Of a stretch of 64,000 nucleotides of DNA, positions 26,576 to 35,016 are shown piece after piece. A program made the translations under genes and the position numbers. This DNA is from Marivita hallyeonensis (GTDB lineage Bacteria; Pseudomonadota; Alphaproteobacteria; Rhodobacterales; Rhodobacteraceae), in assembly GCF_900129875.1 (NCBI RefSeq), contig NZ_FQXC01000006.1:1-64000 (forward strand), given 5' to 3'. Every line of letters starts with the position of its first letter. Positions within the stretch are counted from its first letter, which is position 1. The notes beneath the pieces were generated by a model. It was not told the DNA's origin. It ran no database searches and worked only from the letters and a program-made list of their open reading frames with translations.

Positions 26576-26599
26576 AAGCGGCTTGCCCGTTCGCTTTTT
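26576..26599 (+). terminator. Weak terminator after the fmt operon
   Basis: AAGCG and CGCTT flank an 11-base loop and are followed by a T run (five T in all), right between the last plus-strand gene and the converging FAD gene. The stem is only five base pairs, so the call rests mainly on position. Confidence 0.35.
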
Positions 26600-26600
26600 G

Positions 26601-27806
26601 TCAGACCGCTTGCGCCGCAGCTTGGCCCGCGGCGTCTCCAGTGGCGAAGGCCGTTCCCATGACGCGGATCGAGGCATAGGCCAAAGGGTCGGCCCCGATC
26701 GTCCGGCCCGCATAAAAGAGATTGTCGAGGCCTTTGGCCCGAAGCGCGTCGAGCGGAATTGACGCCCAACCGTCTCCGCCGATTGACGTGTATTTGGGTT
26801 TCCCAGCGACGCTGTGATCCTCCATCGGCCACGCGGCTTTTGCGACCCCATCGTCGCGCTGTCGTCCGGTCGCCAGATCCGCTCCGGTCAGTTCGTAGCG
26901 TGCGGCAGGGTGACGGCTCTCGCGGATCCCGATCTGGGGGCCGGTTTGCACGAGATACGCGTTTTCGAACCCTGGCACCTCTTTTCGCAGAAGCGCAACG
27001 TAGTCATGTGCCGCATCGCGCGCGGCGCGTTCGGCTTTCGTAAAGCTGGCGGAACTCAGGTCCGGAAGCGGGTGATCGAACATCATCCACCACATTTCAC
27101 CCGTGTTCGGCACTTCGGTGTAAATGCCACCGTCATCGCGGGCGGACGGCCATCTGCCATCCGCGTTGTATTTGGCGAAGGCCGCTTTTATCGCCGCCCG
27201 ATCAATTGGCTTTGACATGTCCCGCCCGCCGATGCGGATCGGGGACGAAATCGCCTGAAGCTGCCCCTCCGCGTTGCCGATGCGGCAGGGAACACCGGCG
27301 ACGAGGGACAGATTGGCGTCGCCGGTGCCATCCACGAATGCCTCTGCCGTGACCCGCGTGCGGCCGTCCATCCCCGCAAGTGTCACCGATTCAATGCGAT
27401 CGGCCGTGCGCGTGGCCGCGGCGACCCGCGTGTGCAACAGAACGTCGACGCCGTTGGCCTCAAGCACCCGGTCGAGCGCAAGTTTGACGGCTTCCGGCTC
27501 AAGCAGGATGATCCAGTTCATGGTTGTAGGTGACCGGTACGGATCGCAGTTCAGCCCGAGTCTGCGCAATTCATCGAGGACAAGATCAGCCGCGCCGCCC
27601 ACGGCCTTGATCGGGTTCGGTCCCTGTTGGAAGAAGCCGCAATAGGCCAGCACCTGGGCATTGGTCGCGGCTCCGCCGAGGAAGCCATACTTCTCGACCA
27701 GCAAGACCTTTGCCCCGGCACAGGCTGCGCCCAATGCAGCCCCAACGCCGCCCGCTCCGCCACCGGCCACGACGACATCGTAGTCGCTTTCCGGTTTGCG
27801 GGTCAT
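26601..27806 (-). CDS. FAD-dependent oxidoreductase (FAD_oxidored family)
   Basis: The 401-aa protein begins with a Rossmann FAD site (DVVVAGGGAGGVGAALGAA, residues about 9-27, then VEKYGFLGGAATNA) and ends with the second FAD contact (DNLFYAGRTIGADPLAYASIRVMGTAFATGDAAG). It belongs to the family of soluble FAD-dependent dehydrogenases/hydroxylases of uncertain substrate. Its start overlaps the permease stop in ATGA, so it is translated with the importer and probably acts on the imported compound. Confidence 0.88.
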   Translation of the reverse strand: MTRKPESDYDVVVAGGGAGGVGAALGAACAGAKVLLVEKYGFLGGAATNAQVLAYCGFFQQGPNPIKAVGGAADLVLDELRRLGLNCDPYRSPTTMNWIILLEPEAVKLALDRVLEANGVDVLLHTRVAAATRTADRIESVTLAGMDGRTRVTAEAFVDGTGDANLSLVAGVPCRIGNAEGQLQAISSPIRIGGRDMSKPIDRAAIKAAFAKYNADGRWPSARDDGGIYTEVPNTGEMWWMMFDHPLPDLSSASFTKAERAARDAAHDYVALLRKEVPGFENAYLVQTGPQIGIRESRHPAARYELTGADLATGRQRDDGVAKAAWPMEDHSVAGKPKYTSIGGDGWASIPLDALRAKGLDNLFYAGRTIGADPLAYASIRVMGTAFATGDAAGQAAAQAV

Positions 27807-28603
27807 GTGCGCCAGCCAAGCAATCGCCGTTCGACAAGGCCGATGACGGCGCTCACCAGAACGCCCAGCAGCGACAGAATGACGACACCCGCGAAGAGGC
27901 GTTCAAGGTCGTACAGAGACCCGGCTTCGAGGATGTACGCCCCGATCCCGTATTCCGCCCCAAGCATCTCGGCAGCGACCAGGAGGATGATTGCGATGGC
28001 AAGGCTGATCCTGAGGCCGGACAGAATGCCCGGCATCGCTCCGGGCAGCACGATCTTGCGGACGATGGACCACCACGACAGACCAAAGCTCTGGCCCATG
28101 CGGATCAGCGTCCGGTCCACATTGTCGACCGCGCCGTAGGTGGCGACCACTGTCGGGGTGAAGGTGCCAAAGGCGATGAGCGCGTATTTGGAGCCTTCGC
28201 CGATTCCGAACCAGATCACGAAAAGCGGCAAAAGCGCGATTTTGGGAATTGGGAAGATGGCAGCGACCAGCGGCACGAGTCCGGAGCGAATGTAGGAAAA
28301 AAGCCCGATCAGGATGCCGACACTGATGCCGATGCTTGCGCCTATCGCGGCGCCGACGATGAGGCGCGACAGGGATGGCGCCAGATGTTTGAACAGCAAT
28401 CCGCTGTCGTAAAGTTCTTGGAATGTCTGCAAGACGTCCGATGGTTTCGGCAAGGTGAGCGCCGAGATCCATCCGGTGCGCGTGCCCCATTCGGCAAACA
28501 ATATGAGGCTGATGAACACTAAGACACCGACCCAGCGGTGTGGTTTCGGCGCGAAGCCTCCGCCGCGGAATGCCACGGATTTCCCGAGAGATACGTCAGA
28601 CAT
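27803..28603 (-). CDS. ABC transporter permease, SsuC/TauC type
   Basis: The 266-aa inner-membrane protein has about six helices and the cytoplasmic coupling motif seen in this family (AEMLGAEYGIGAYILEAGSLYDLERLFAGVVILSLLG near the C-terminus). It overlaps the ATPase gene by eight bases and the FAD gene by four. Together with 28596-29363 and 29421-30434 it forms a sulfonate/nitrate/pyrimidine-type importer. Confidence 0.92.
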   Translation of the reverse strand: MSDVSLGKSVAFRGGGFAPKPHRWVGVLVFISLILFAEWGTRTGWISALTLPKPSDVLQTFQELYDSGLLFKHLAPSLSRLIVGAAIGASIGISVGILIGLFSYIRSGLVPLVAAIFPIPKIALLPLFVIWFGIGEGSKYALIAFGTFTPTVVATYGAVDNVDRTLIRMGQSFGLSWWSIVRKIVLPGAMPGILSGLRISLAIAIILLVAAEMLGAEYGIGAYILEAGSLYDLERLFAGVVILSLLGVLVSAVIGLVERRLLGWRT

Positions 28604-29363
28604 TGATCAGCTCCGCATCCGCAGCGCGGGCTTCATCGCGCATCAATTGCCACAGGTGTTTTTGCGCTTTGTCGAGGTCAGGATCCCCGAATTCACGCTG
28701 GTTCAGAGGTTTTTCGATCTCGACGATCTCCCGGATGCGTCCCGGTCGTCTTGAGAGAACCACAACCCGATGACCCAGCCGAACGGCCTCGGCAAGGTTG
28801 TGCGTGACATAGACGGCGGTGAACGGCTGGCGTGTCCAGAGGTCGATCAGGTCGTCCATCAACAACTCTCGGGTCTGGCTGTCGAGCGCAGAGAGTGGTT
28901 CGTCCATCAGCATGACCGCGGGATTGACGGCAAGCGCCCGCGCGATGGCCACCCGCTGTTTCATGCCGCCGGAGAGTTGTTTGGGAAGCGCCTTTGCGAA
29001 ATCGCTGAGCTTGGTGCGGGCAAGTACGTCTTCGATGATCTTTCGCGCTGCCGACCCCTTGATCCCATGATCTTCGAGCACGAGCGAGACGTTCCCCGAA
29101 ACACTGCGCCAAGGCAGCAAGGCGAAATCCTGAAAGATGTAGGTGAGCGGGTTCAGACATCCCTCTGGTGGATCACCCAATTGAAGCACCTGTCCGGACT
29201 GCGGGCGTTCCAACCCGCCGATAAACCGAAGCAGGGTCGATTTCCCACATCCCGATGGGCCGACGATACAGACGATCTGACCGCTGGAAATGTCCAGCGA
29301 TATGTCCCGCATCACTTCGAAAGTGTCGTACGAGTGGCTGATGCCATCCAGACGGATATCCAT
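28596..29363 (-). CDS. ABC transporter ATPase, SsuB/TauB type
   Basis: The 255-aa ATPase has Walker A GPSGCGKST (residues about 35-43), Q-loop YIFQDFALLPWR, signature LSGGMKQRVAIARALA, Walker B VMLMDEPLSALD and the H-loop VTHNLAEAV. YIFQD...LLPW is typical of the nitrate/sulfonate/taurine subfamily. It powers the permease that overlaps its 3' end. Confidence 0.94.
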   Translation of the reverse strand: MDIRLDGISHSYDTFEVMRDISLDISSGQIVCIVGPSGCGKSTLLRFIGGLERPQSGQVLQLGDPPEGCLNPLTYIFQDFALLPWRSVSGNVSLVLEDHGIKGSAARKIIEDVLARTKLSDFAKALPKQLSGGMKQRVAIARALAVNPAVMLMDEPLSALDSQTRELLMDDLIDLWTRQPFTAVYVTHNLAEAVRLGHRVVVLSRRPGRIREIVEIEKPLNQREFGDPDLDKAQKHLWQLMRDEARAADAELINV

Positions 29364-29420
29364 GCGCTCTGTCCGCAGATTTTGGCGAGACCGGCAGCGG
29401 CCGGTCTCGCCGGTTCAGAC

Positions 29421-30434
29421 TTAGGCGCCGATGATATCCACGTAGGATGTATCGACGAGCTTCTCGATGGTGATGTCGGCGTCGACCAATCCTTCGGACT
29501 GGAACCAGTTCAGCTGATCCTGGATCGATGCGATGTTCAACGCGGCACCCTTGTTCAGACGCATCGTCCCGTTGATGATCGACGGGGCCGCCTTGTCGCG
29601 CGGGCGGTCCGTGTAGACGTATTTGTGAATGAGATCGACCATCGCATCCTGATCGGCTGTGTTGTCGATCATGGCCGCTGCGTAGTCATCCACCCCTCGC
29701 GAAAACCCTTCGAGGAAGCTCTCAGTCATACCGCGTTCATCGGCAGCATGCTTGGCTGAGGTGAACACCGTCGTGACCTGATAGTCGGGAAGGTAGTCCG
29801 ACACGTTGCCGATGATGTGGACTGCGCCGGAACCCGCCAGCGGCTTTGCAATATGCGGGACAATCGACCATCCGTCGACCTGCCCGGACTTCATTGCCCC
29901 GATAATGGCACCGACCTTCTGAAGCGGCGTGAAGGACATCTCGATGCCTTCTGCCTGCGCCATCTTGGAGCCCATGTAGTGGAATGAGGAACCGGCTTGC
30001 GTGACCGCGAATTTCTTTCCGTCCAAATCCTTGGGTGTTTTCACCCCGGCCTGGAATGCAGCATCCGAGGCAAGGAACTTTTGTCCGTCGATGCCTTCTT
30101 CTTCGCTCAGGGCGCCGCCGATCACCTTGATGGCGCCTTTGTCGGCAAGGCTGATCAATCCGCCCGAGACCGCTGTGACGGCGTAGTCGACGTCACCGGA
30201 AGCAATGGCGACGGCCATCGGCTGCGCCGCCTGGAAGAATTCGAATTCGACGTCCAAGCCCGCGTCGGCGAAGTAGCCCCGCTCGAAAGCAACGAAGTTC
30301 CCGGCATGCGAGGTGAAGCGGAGTGCGCCCACCTTGATTTTGTTGTTCATGGCCAAAGCCGGAGCGGCCAGCCCCGATGCGGCGACCGATGCGCCCATGA
30401 GCGCCAAAGCCTTACGGCGGTTAAGTGTGGTCAT
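29421..30434 (-). CDS. ABC substrate-binding protein, NMT1/SsuA-like
   Basis: A Tat-like signal (NRRKALALMGASVAASGLAAPALA) precedes a periplasmic binding protein of the NMT1/THI5 type (IKVGALRFTSHAGNFVAFERGYFADAGLDVEFEF; ASGDVDYAVTAVSGG). Such proteins bind sulfonates, nitrate, pyrimidine precursors or small aromatics; the ligand is not apparent. The start at 30434 has a strong GGGAGGAG five bases upstream and removes 46 spurious codons (337 aa remain). It follows its probable regulator by 20 bases. Confidence 0.92.
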   Translation of the reverse strand: MTTLNRRKALALMGASVAASGLAAPALAMNNKIKVGALRFTSHAGNFVAFERGYFADAGLDVEFEFFQAAQPMAVAIASGDVDYAVTAVSGGLISLADKGAIKVIGGALSEEEGIDGQKFLASDAAFQAGVKTPKDLDGKKFAVTQAGSSFHYMGSKMAQAEGIEMSFTPLQKVGAIIGAMKSGQVDGWSIVPHIAKPLAGSGAVHIIGNVSDYLPDYQVTTVFTSAKHAADERGMTESFLEGFSRGVDDYAAAMIDNTADQDAMVDLIHKYVYTDRPRDKAAPSIINGTMRLNKGAALNIASIQDQLNWFQSEGLVDADITIEKLVDTSYVDIIGA

Positions 30435-30454
30435 GATCTCCTCCCTTTTGATCA

Positions 30455-31123
30455 TTAATTTGAGTTCAGCTCGGCCTCGATATCCTTCTGCAGCAAAGCA
30501 CAGGCTGCGGTTTCGTCTCTTGCAAGGACCGCATCCAGCAAGGCCTTCTGGCGTGCCTTTCTGGTGGCCCAATCGAGCTTTCCTTCGCGCAATTGCGCCA
30601 AGCGAAAGCGACGGCTTTGGTCAAAGAACTTGCGATGCAGGTCGATCAGGCGTGGGCTGTCGCAAGCTTCGACGAGCGCCGAGGCAAAAGCACGGCAGGC
30701 TTCGTCCCATTCCAGCGCGGTCAGATCGTCCGGAGCTTCGGTCACAGCAGCCTCGGCTTTCTGCAGCGCGTGGTGCGCGGCAATTACGCGCCCTTCCCAA
30801 GACACATCGCCCCGTGTGATGGCCCGTGAGATTGCCACCTTTTCGATCTCGACACGGACAAGTTGGATATCGCGAAGATCGTCTTCGGTGGCCGAAGTCA
30901 CCCGGAAACCGCGCTGCGCGGTTGCTTCCACCAAACCTTCGGCTGACAGAATGCGCAGCGTCTCGCGCATCGAATGGTTCGATCCGCCGTAGCGTTTCTG
31001 AAGTTCGTTTATTTTCAGCTTCTGATCCGGAAGCAGCGTGCCGAAAGCGATGTCGCGCCGGAGAGAGGACGCGAGCAGTTCCACGATCGTACTGTCTTCA
31101 GACGTCTTATTGGAAAAGATCAT
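30455..31123 (-). CDS. GntR-family (FCD) regulator of the adjacent ABC/FAD operon
   Basis: The 222-aa protein has an N-terminal winged helix (LKINELQKRYGGSNHSMRETLRILSAEGLVEATAQRGFRV) and a C-terminal FCD domain with likely metal ligands (ALEWDEACRAFASALVEACDSPRL). It leads the operon GntR, binding protein, ATPase, permease, FAD enzyme, and faces the AroE-like gene. The ATG at 31123 is preferred to a TTG at 31141 because the latter lies inside an inverted repeat (31140-31158). Regulation of both directions from the shared gap is inferred. Confidence 0.88.
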   Translation of the reverse strand: MIFSNKTSEDSTIVELLASSLRRDIAFGTLLPDQKLKINELQKRYGGSNHSMRETLRILSAEGLVEATAQRGFRVTSATEDDLRDIQLVRVEIEKVAISRAITRGDVSWEGRVIAAHHALQKAEAAVTEAPDDLTALEWDEACRAFASALVEACDSPRLIDLHRKFFDQSRRFRLAQLREGKLDWATRKARQKALLDAVLARDETAACALLQKDIEAELNSN

Positions 31124-31139
31124 CACATTCCATAGAATC

Positions 31140-31158
31140 AAAAATATTGGATATTTTT
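31140..31158. promoter_or_regulatory. A+T-rich inverted repeat in the GntR/AroE-like gap
   Basis: The sequence is AAAAATAT-TGG-ATATTTTT, with perfect 8-base arms, 17 bases upstream of the GntR ATG. Position and symmetry suit an operator for that regulator, or for RNA polymerase occlusion. Binding is inferred, not shown. Confidence 0.5.
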
Positions 31159-31169
31159 ACGAATGTGTG

Positions 31170-31198
31170 CTGAATTCTGTCAAGCTTCATGAATTCAG
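31170..31198. promoter_or_regulatory. Second inverted repeat, upstream of the AroE-like gene
   Basis: CTGAATTC and GAATTCAG form perfect 8-base arms separated by 13 bases, ending where the GGGGG ribosome binding site of the gene at 31210 begins. The span (29 bp) suits a dimeric repressor contacting two turns of the helix. Either this or the A+T-rich repeat at 31140 may be the GntR site. Confidence 0.45.
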
Positions 31199-31209
31199 GG
31201 GGCATCGGT

Positions 31210-32001
31210 ATGCGGATTTCAGGAAAGACGAAGCTGTTCCCGATCATCGGTGCGCCGGTCATGGGCGTGGTGTCGCCGCCTGCGGTGAATGCCTGGTTCG
31301 ACGACAACGGCATCGACGCGCGCATGGTGCCGTTGGAGGTGCCGGAAAAGGTGCTTGGCGCGTTCTGGGAATTGCTCCGCGCGTCCGACACGTTTCTGGG
31401 GTGTTCCGTCACCTATCCGCACAAGCAGGCGGCGTTCGACATCGTGGACACGCGGACCGAACGGGCACAGCGTCTCGGCGCGCTCAACACGGTGCGAAGG
31501 GTGGCTTCTGGTGCGTTGGACGGGGATGCTTCTGACGGGCGTGCGTTGGTGCGCGCCATACGAGCGTCGGGCGTCGATTTGGTGGGTGAGACCGCCCATG
31601 TCATCGGTGCCGGTGGCGGTGCAGGCCGCGCCATCGTGGACGCCTTGTGCGAAAGCGGGCTAACGTCCGTCTTACTTGAAGACAATGACGCGCAGCGCCT
31701 GGAACAGACCCAAGATCTGATCCGTGGGTTCTGGCCCGCAACGAATATCCAAACAGCGTCGGACACCGCCAGTTTCCTGATCGACGCGACTCCAAACGGC
31801 AAAGACGCATCCGCCCCACCGCTTTTTTCACCAGAGGCCATCGACGCAAGCACGGTTGTCTGCGACGTGGCTGGAGCCATCGAGACGAGCCAGCTTTTGC
31901 AAGCGGCCAACGATTTGGGCAAAACATGCATCGATGCAGTCGCGATGGGCGAGGGGCAGGTGTCGGCGCAAATGGCCTTCCTGTTTCGTTCGGGCGGATG
32001 A
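31210..32001 (+). CDS. Shikimate dehydrogenase-like protein
   Basis: The 263-aa protein has the AroE layout: N-terminal substrate domain with VTYPHK (catalytic Lys), GALNTV and a conserved Asp, then the NADP Rossmann motif VIGAGGGAGRAIVDAL, and the C-terminal Gln in GEGQVSAQ. The first of the two shikimate-binding serines is lost (GAPVMGVVSP where AroE has NPxxHSxSP) and the Asn of NVTxPHK is Ser, so the substrate is probably not shikimate. The start at 31210 follows a good GGGGG. It diverges from the GntR/ABC/FAD operon. Confidence 0.85.
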   Translation: MRISGKTKLFPIIGAPVMGVVSPPAVNAWFDDNGIDARMVPLEVPEKVLGAFWELLRASDTFLGCSVTYPHKQAAFDIVDTRTERAQRLGALNTVRRVASGALDGDASDGRALVRAIRASGVDLVGETAHVIGAGGGAGRAIVDALCESGLTSVLLEDNDAQRLEQTQDLIRGFWPATNIQTASDTASFLIDATPNGKDASAPPLFSPEAIDASTVVCDVAGAIETSQLLQAANDLGKTCIDAVAMGEGQVSAQMAFLFRSGG

Positions 32002-32190
32002 TGCGCCGACGCGTTTAAATCAGCCTTTATCACGCACTGACATCCGAGAGATCGGGGATCGACCAGACTTGCACTGCATCCGGAGATGCGCCCGCTGTGC
32101 GCAAATCGGGAATTATCTGCGCGGGCGTATGTGTTTTGCGCGGGCGGCCTTGGCCCTAAGTTATGCCGAATAAAGGATATGGAGCGCATT

Positions 32191-33180
32191 ATGGGACTGC
32201 TGGTCGACGGCGAATGGAAAGATCAATGGTACGACACGAAAAGCACGGGCGGCGCGTTCAAGCGCAGCACCGCGAAATTTCGGAACTGGATCACGGCAGA
32301 TGGCTCTGCGGGGCCTTCCGGTGAAGGCGGGTTTCCGGCTGAGTCCGGGAGATACCATCTTTACGTCAGTCTGGCTTGTCCATGGGCGCATCGCACCTTG
32401 ATCTTTCGCGCACTGAAAGGTCTGGAAGACCACATCGGCGTGTCCGTTGTGCATCCTGATATGATGGGGGATGGATGGACGTTCGAAGCGGATTTCCCGG
32501 ATGCGACGGGTGATACGCTCTACGGTCTGCCCTTTGCGCGGGACATCTACCTTAAGGCCGATCCGAAGATCTCCGGGCGCGTGACTGTGCCGATCCTTTG
32601 GGACAAGGAGCGCGAGACCATCGTGTCGAACGAAAGCTCCGAGATCATTCGCATGTTCAACGGCGCCTTCAACGGCATCACCGGAAACACGGACGATTAC
32701 TGGCCCGAGCGTATGCGGGACGAGATCGAAGAGGTGAATGAACGGGTCTATGACACGGTCAACAACGGTGTCTACAAATCTGGTTTCGCCACGTCGCAGG
32801 AGGCCTATGACGCAGCTGTTGGGCCGCTTTTTGACAGCCTGGATTGGCTGGACGACCGGCTGGCGACGCGGCGCTACCTGATGGGTGAGCGCGTCACAGA
32901 AGCCGACTGGCGGTTGTTCACGACGCTGGCTCGGTTTGATTCTGTGTATCACTTGCACTTCAAGTGCAACCGTCGGCGGATCATCGACTATCCCAACCTC
33001 TGGGGTTACACGCGCGAACTCTATCAATGGCCGGGCGTGGCTGAGACGGTCAATCTGGACCACATCGTGCGCCACTATCACTTCAGCCACGAGAGCATCA
33101 ATCCGCACCGGATCATTCCGATAAATCCGGTCTTGGATTTCGATGCGCCGCACGGGCGGGAGCGATTAAAGGCGGCTTAG
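32191..33180 (+). CDS. Glutathionyl-hydroquinone reductase (Xi-class GST)
   Basis: These enzymes reduce glutathionyl-hydroquinones through a catalytic cysteine. Cys63 is in LACPWAHRTL, the Xi-class signature, and C-terminal motifs DWRLFTTLARFDSVYHLHFKCN and PNLWGYTRELYQWPGV are intact over 329 aa. The ATG at 32191 is preferred because GGAG lies seven bases upstream; an ATG at 32179 is in frame. Its stop overlaps the stop of the converging receiver gene. Confidence 0.93.
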   Translation: MGLLVDGEWKDQWYDTKSTGGAFKRSTAKFRNWITADGSAGPSGEGGFPAESGRYHLYVSLACPWAHRTLIFRALKGLEDHIGVSVVHPDMMGDGWTFEADFPDATGDTLYGLPFARDIYLKADPKISGRVTVPILWDKERETIVSNESSEIIRMFNGAFNGITGNTDDYWPERMRDEIEEVNERVYDTVNNGVYKSGFATSQEAYDAAVGPLFDSLDWLDDRLATRRYLMGERVTEADWRLFTTLARFDSVYHLHFKCNRRRIIDYPNLWGYTRELYQWPGVAETVNLDHIVRHYHFSHESINPHRIIPINPVLDFDAPHGRERLKAA

Positions 33181-33542
33181 GACGTTTTTGCGTAGTGTTC
33201 GACCATCGCGGCGAGGTCTTCGGGCTGCGTCGCGCTGGGAACAAAGGCGCAGGCGTTCGAGCAAAGCTGGAAGATCGATCCGTCCGAAAAGAAACTGGTG
33301 TTGGTGACAAAGATCACGCGGGCGTCGGGGTGACGGTAGCTGGCGTAATCTGCCACGGCGAACGCGCTTCCCTCATCAAGCACGACGTCCAGAATGATTA
33401 TCGGGAAATACGTCTCGGACAGTTTGGCGATGGCGCTTTCCTGATCTGTCGCGATCTCAGCCGTGTGTGCATGACGCTGCAAATGCCGCTGCCACAGCTC
33501 TCCCAGGAAGGGCTTGTTTTGCACAATTAGGACATTCATCAA
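33177..33542 (-). CDS. Stand-alone receiver domain with degenerate active site
   Basis: The 121-aa CheY-like protein has only the receiver domain. The phosphoacceptor Asp52 (IIILDVVLDEG) and Thr80 (VIFVTNTS) are present, but the acidic Mg-binding pair is Gln8-Asn9 (LIVQNKP where LIVDDEP is usual) and the conserved Lys is Ser103 (FVPSATQPEDL). Normal Mg-dependent phosphorylation is therefore doubtful, and it may act as a pseudo-receiver by protein contacts. No kinase is adjacent. The upstream gap contains a CtrA-like site. Confidence 0.85.
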   Translation of the reverse strand: MMNVLIVQNKPFLGELWQRHLQRHAHTAEIATDQESAIAKLSETYFPIIILDVVLDEGSAFAVADYASYRHPDARVIFVTNTSFFSDGSIFQLCSNACAFVPSATQPEDLAAMVEHYAKTS

Positions 33543-33608
33543 ACAGACAAACCATAAGGGGCTTACGCTAGGTGAACCCAGACTCAGTTCCCAGAAGATA
33601 ATAAAGGG

Positions 33609-33623
33609 TTAACGTCTCGGTAA
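33609..33623. promoter_or_regulatory. CtrA-like site between receiver and transglycosylase genes
   Basis: TTAA-N7-GTAA differs by one base from the alphaproteobacterial CtrA motif TTAA-N7-TTAA. It lies in the 185-base A+T-rich divergent gap (33543-33727), about 67 bases upstream of the receiver ATG. The rest of the gap shows no convincing promoter boxes by eye. Short motifs like this occur by chance. Confidence 0.3.
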
Positions 33624-33727
33624 GCTTTGTTTGGAAACCGTTAAAATAAGCGGAAGCTAGCCGATCTTCGCTTTAAGCGTGCGGATTTAAACGCATAGGT
33701 TGTGCGTATCGTAATCGGAGACATCGG

Positions 33728-34897
33728 GTGCGGAAGTTTTGTGCGGCATTGGCAACGTCCCTCCTGCTCACTGGGCCAGTGACGGCAGAGTGCGGTGGTG
33801 GATTCGCGGATTTTGTCGGGGACCTTAAGGCTGAGGCACAGGCGCGAGGCTTTGCATCATCGGTGACAACCGCTTTTTTCGACGGTGTCGTGCAGGATCA
33901 AGCGGTTTTGAGGGCGGATCGTCGCCAGGGCGTATTTCAATTGCCGTTCACGCAATTCGCGCGGCGACTGATCAGCGCCAACCGGATCGAGGCCGGTCGC
34001 GCAAACGCGGTGCGATGGGACAGCGTGTTCGATCGAGTTGAGCAGGATTACGGCGTGTCTCGCCATGTCTTGTTGGCGTTTTGGGCATTCGAGACGGATT
34101 ATGGTTCCTATCAAGGCGATTTCAACACGCGGGACGCGCTGGTGACGCTAGCGCATGATTGCCGACGACCGGAACTCTTTCGGCCGCAGATCTTCGCCGC
34201 GATGGAGCTTTTTGCACAGGGTGACTTTGACCCGCAGCGCACGACTGGCGCTTGGGCGGGCGAAATCGGGATGGTGCAGATGCTGCCCGAGGACATATTG
34301 GACAACGGTGTCGATGGGGATGGTGACGGCCAGGTTACGCTGAAAACGTCTGTTCCGGATGCTCTCATGTCGGGCGGGAAAATGCTGCAAAGCCTTGGAT
34401 GGCGGGCAGGAGAGCCATGGCTGCAAGAGGTGCGCCTGCCCGAGGGATTCGACATGTCTCTGACGGGTCTCCCAACCGTCAAACCAGTCACGGAGTGGCA
34501 GGCTCTTGGCGTGCAAGGACGTAGCACACCATTGCAGTCGGGATATTCCGGGTCGCTTATCCTGCCTGAGGGGCATGGCGGACCGACTTTTTTCGCGTAT
34601 CCGAATTTCAACGTATTCTTCGAATGGAACCAGAGCTTCACCTACGTGCTGACCGCGGCCTATTTCGCGACACGCCTTGGCGGTGCCCCAATCTTTGATG
34701 CCGGGTCACCGCAGCCCGCGCTGAGCGGGGAACAGATGATGCTGCTGCAACGCAAGCTTCAAGATCGTGGGTTCGACGTGGGCGAAATCGATGGCATCCT
34801 CGGGTCGGGCACACGCGCCGCAGTGCGGGCTGTACAGAAAGAGCTGGGACTTCCGGTTGACGCTTGGCCGACAAAAGCCCTTCTGGATCGGTTGTAG
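33728..34897 (+). CDS. Lytic murein transglycosylase, MltB type
   Basis: A signal peptide (FCAALATSLLLTGPVTAECGGG) leads to an MltB-like SLT domain with the catalytic Glu in LAFWAFETDYGSYQG and the family's WAGEIGMVQMLPEDILDNGVDGDGDG. A peptidoglycan-binding domain closes the protein (MLLQRKLQDRGFDVGEIDG, residues about 335-389). It should cleave glycan strands with 1,6-anhydro ends in the periplasm. The start is GTG. Confidence 0.93.
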   Translation: MRKFCAALATSLLLTGPVTAECGGGFADFVGDLKAEAQARGFASSVTTAFFDGVVQDQAVLRADRRQGVFQLPFTQFARRLISANRIEAGRANAVRWDSVFDRVEQDYGVSRHVLLAFWAFETDYGSYQGDFNTRDALVTLAHDCRRPELFRPQIFAAMELFAQGDFDPQRTTGAWAGEIGMVQMLPEDILDNGVDGDGDGQVTLKTSVPDALMSGGKMLQSLGWRAGEPWLQEVRLPEGFDMSLTGLPTVKPVTEWQALGVQGRSTPLQSGYSGSLILPEGHGGPTFFAYPNFNVFFEWNQSFTYVLTAAYFATRLGGAPIFDAGSPQPALSGEQMMLLQRKLQDRGFDVGEIDGILGSGTRAAVRAVQKELGLPVDAWPTKALLDRL

Positions 34898-35016
34898 CTG
34901 TATCACCGGCGCACGACATCGTGACACACTAGCCATCACACCCGCGCGAGCGGTGGATGCTTCGCAATTACGCTTGGCGTAGCGTCAATGGCATAACCTC
35001 TTGGAGTTTTGCCAAA

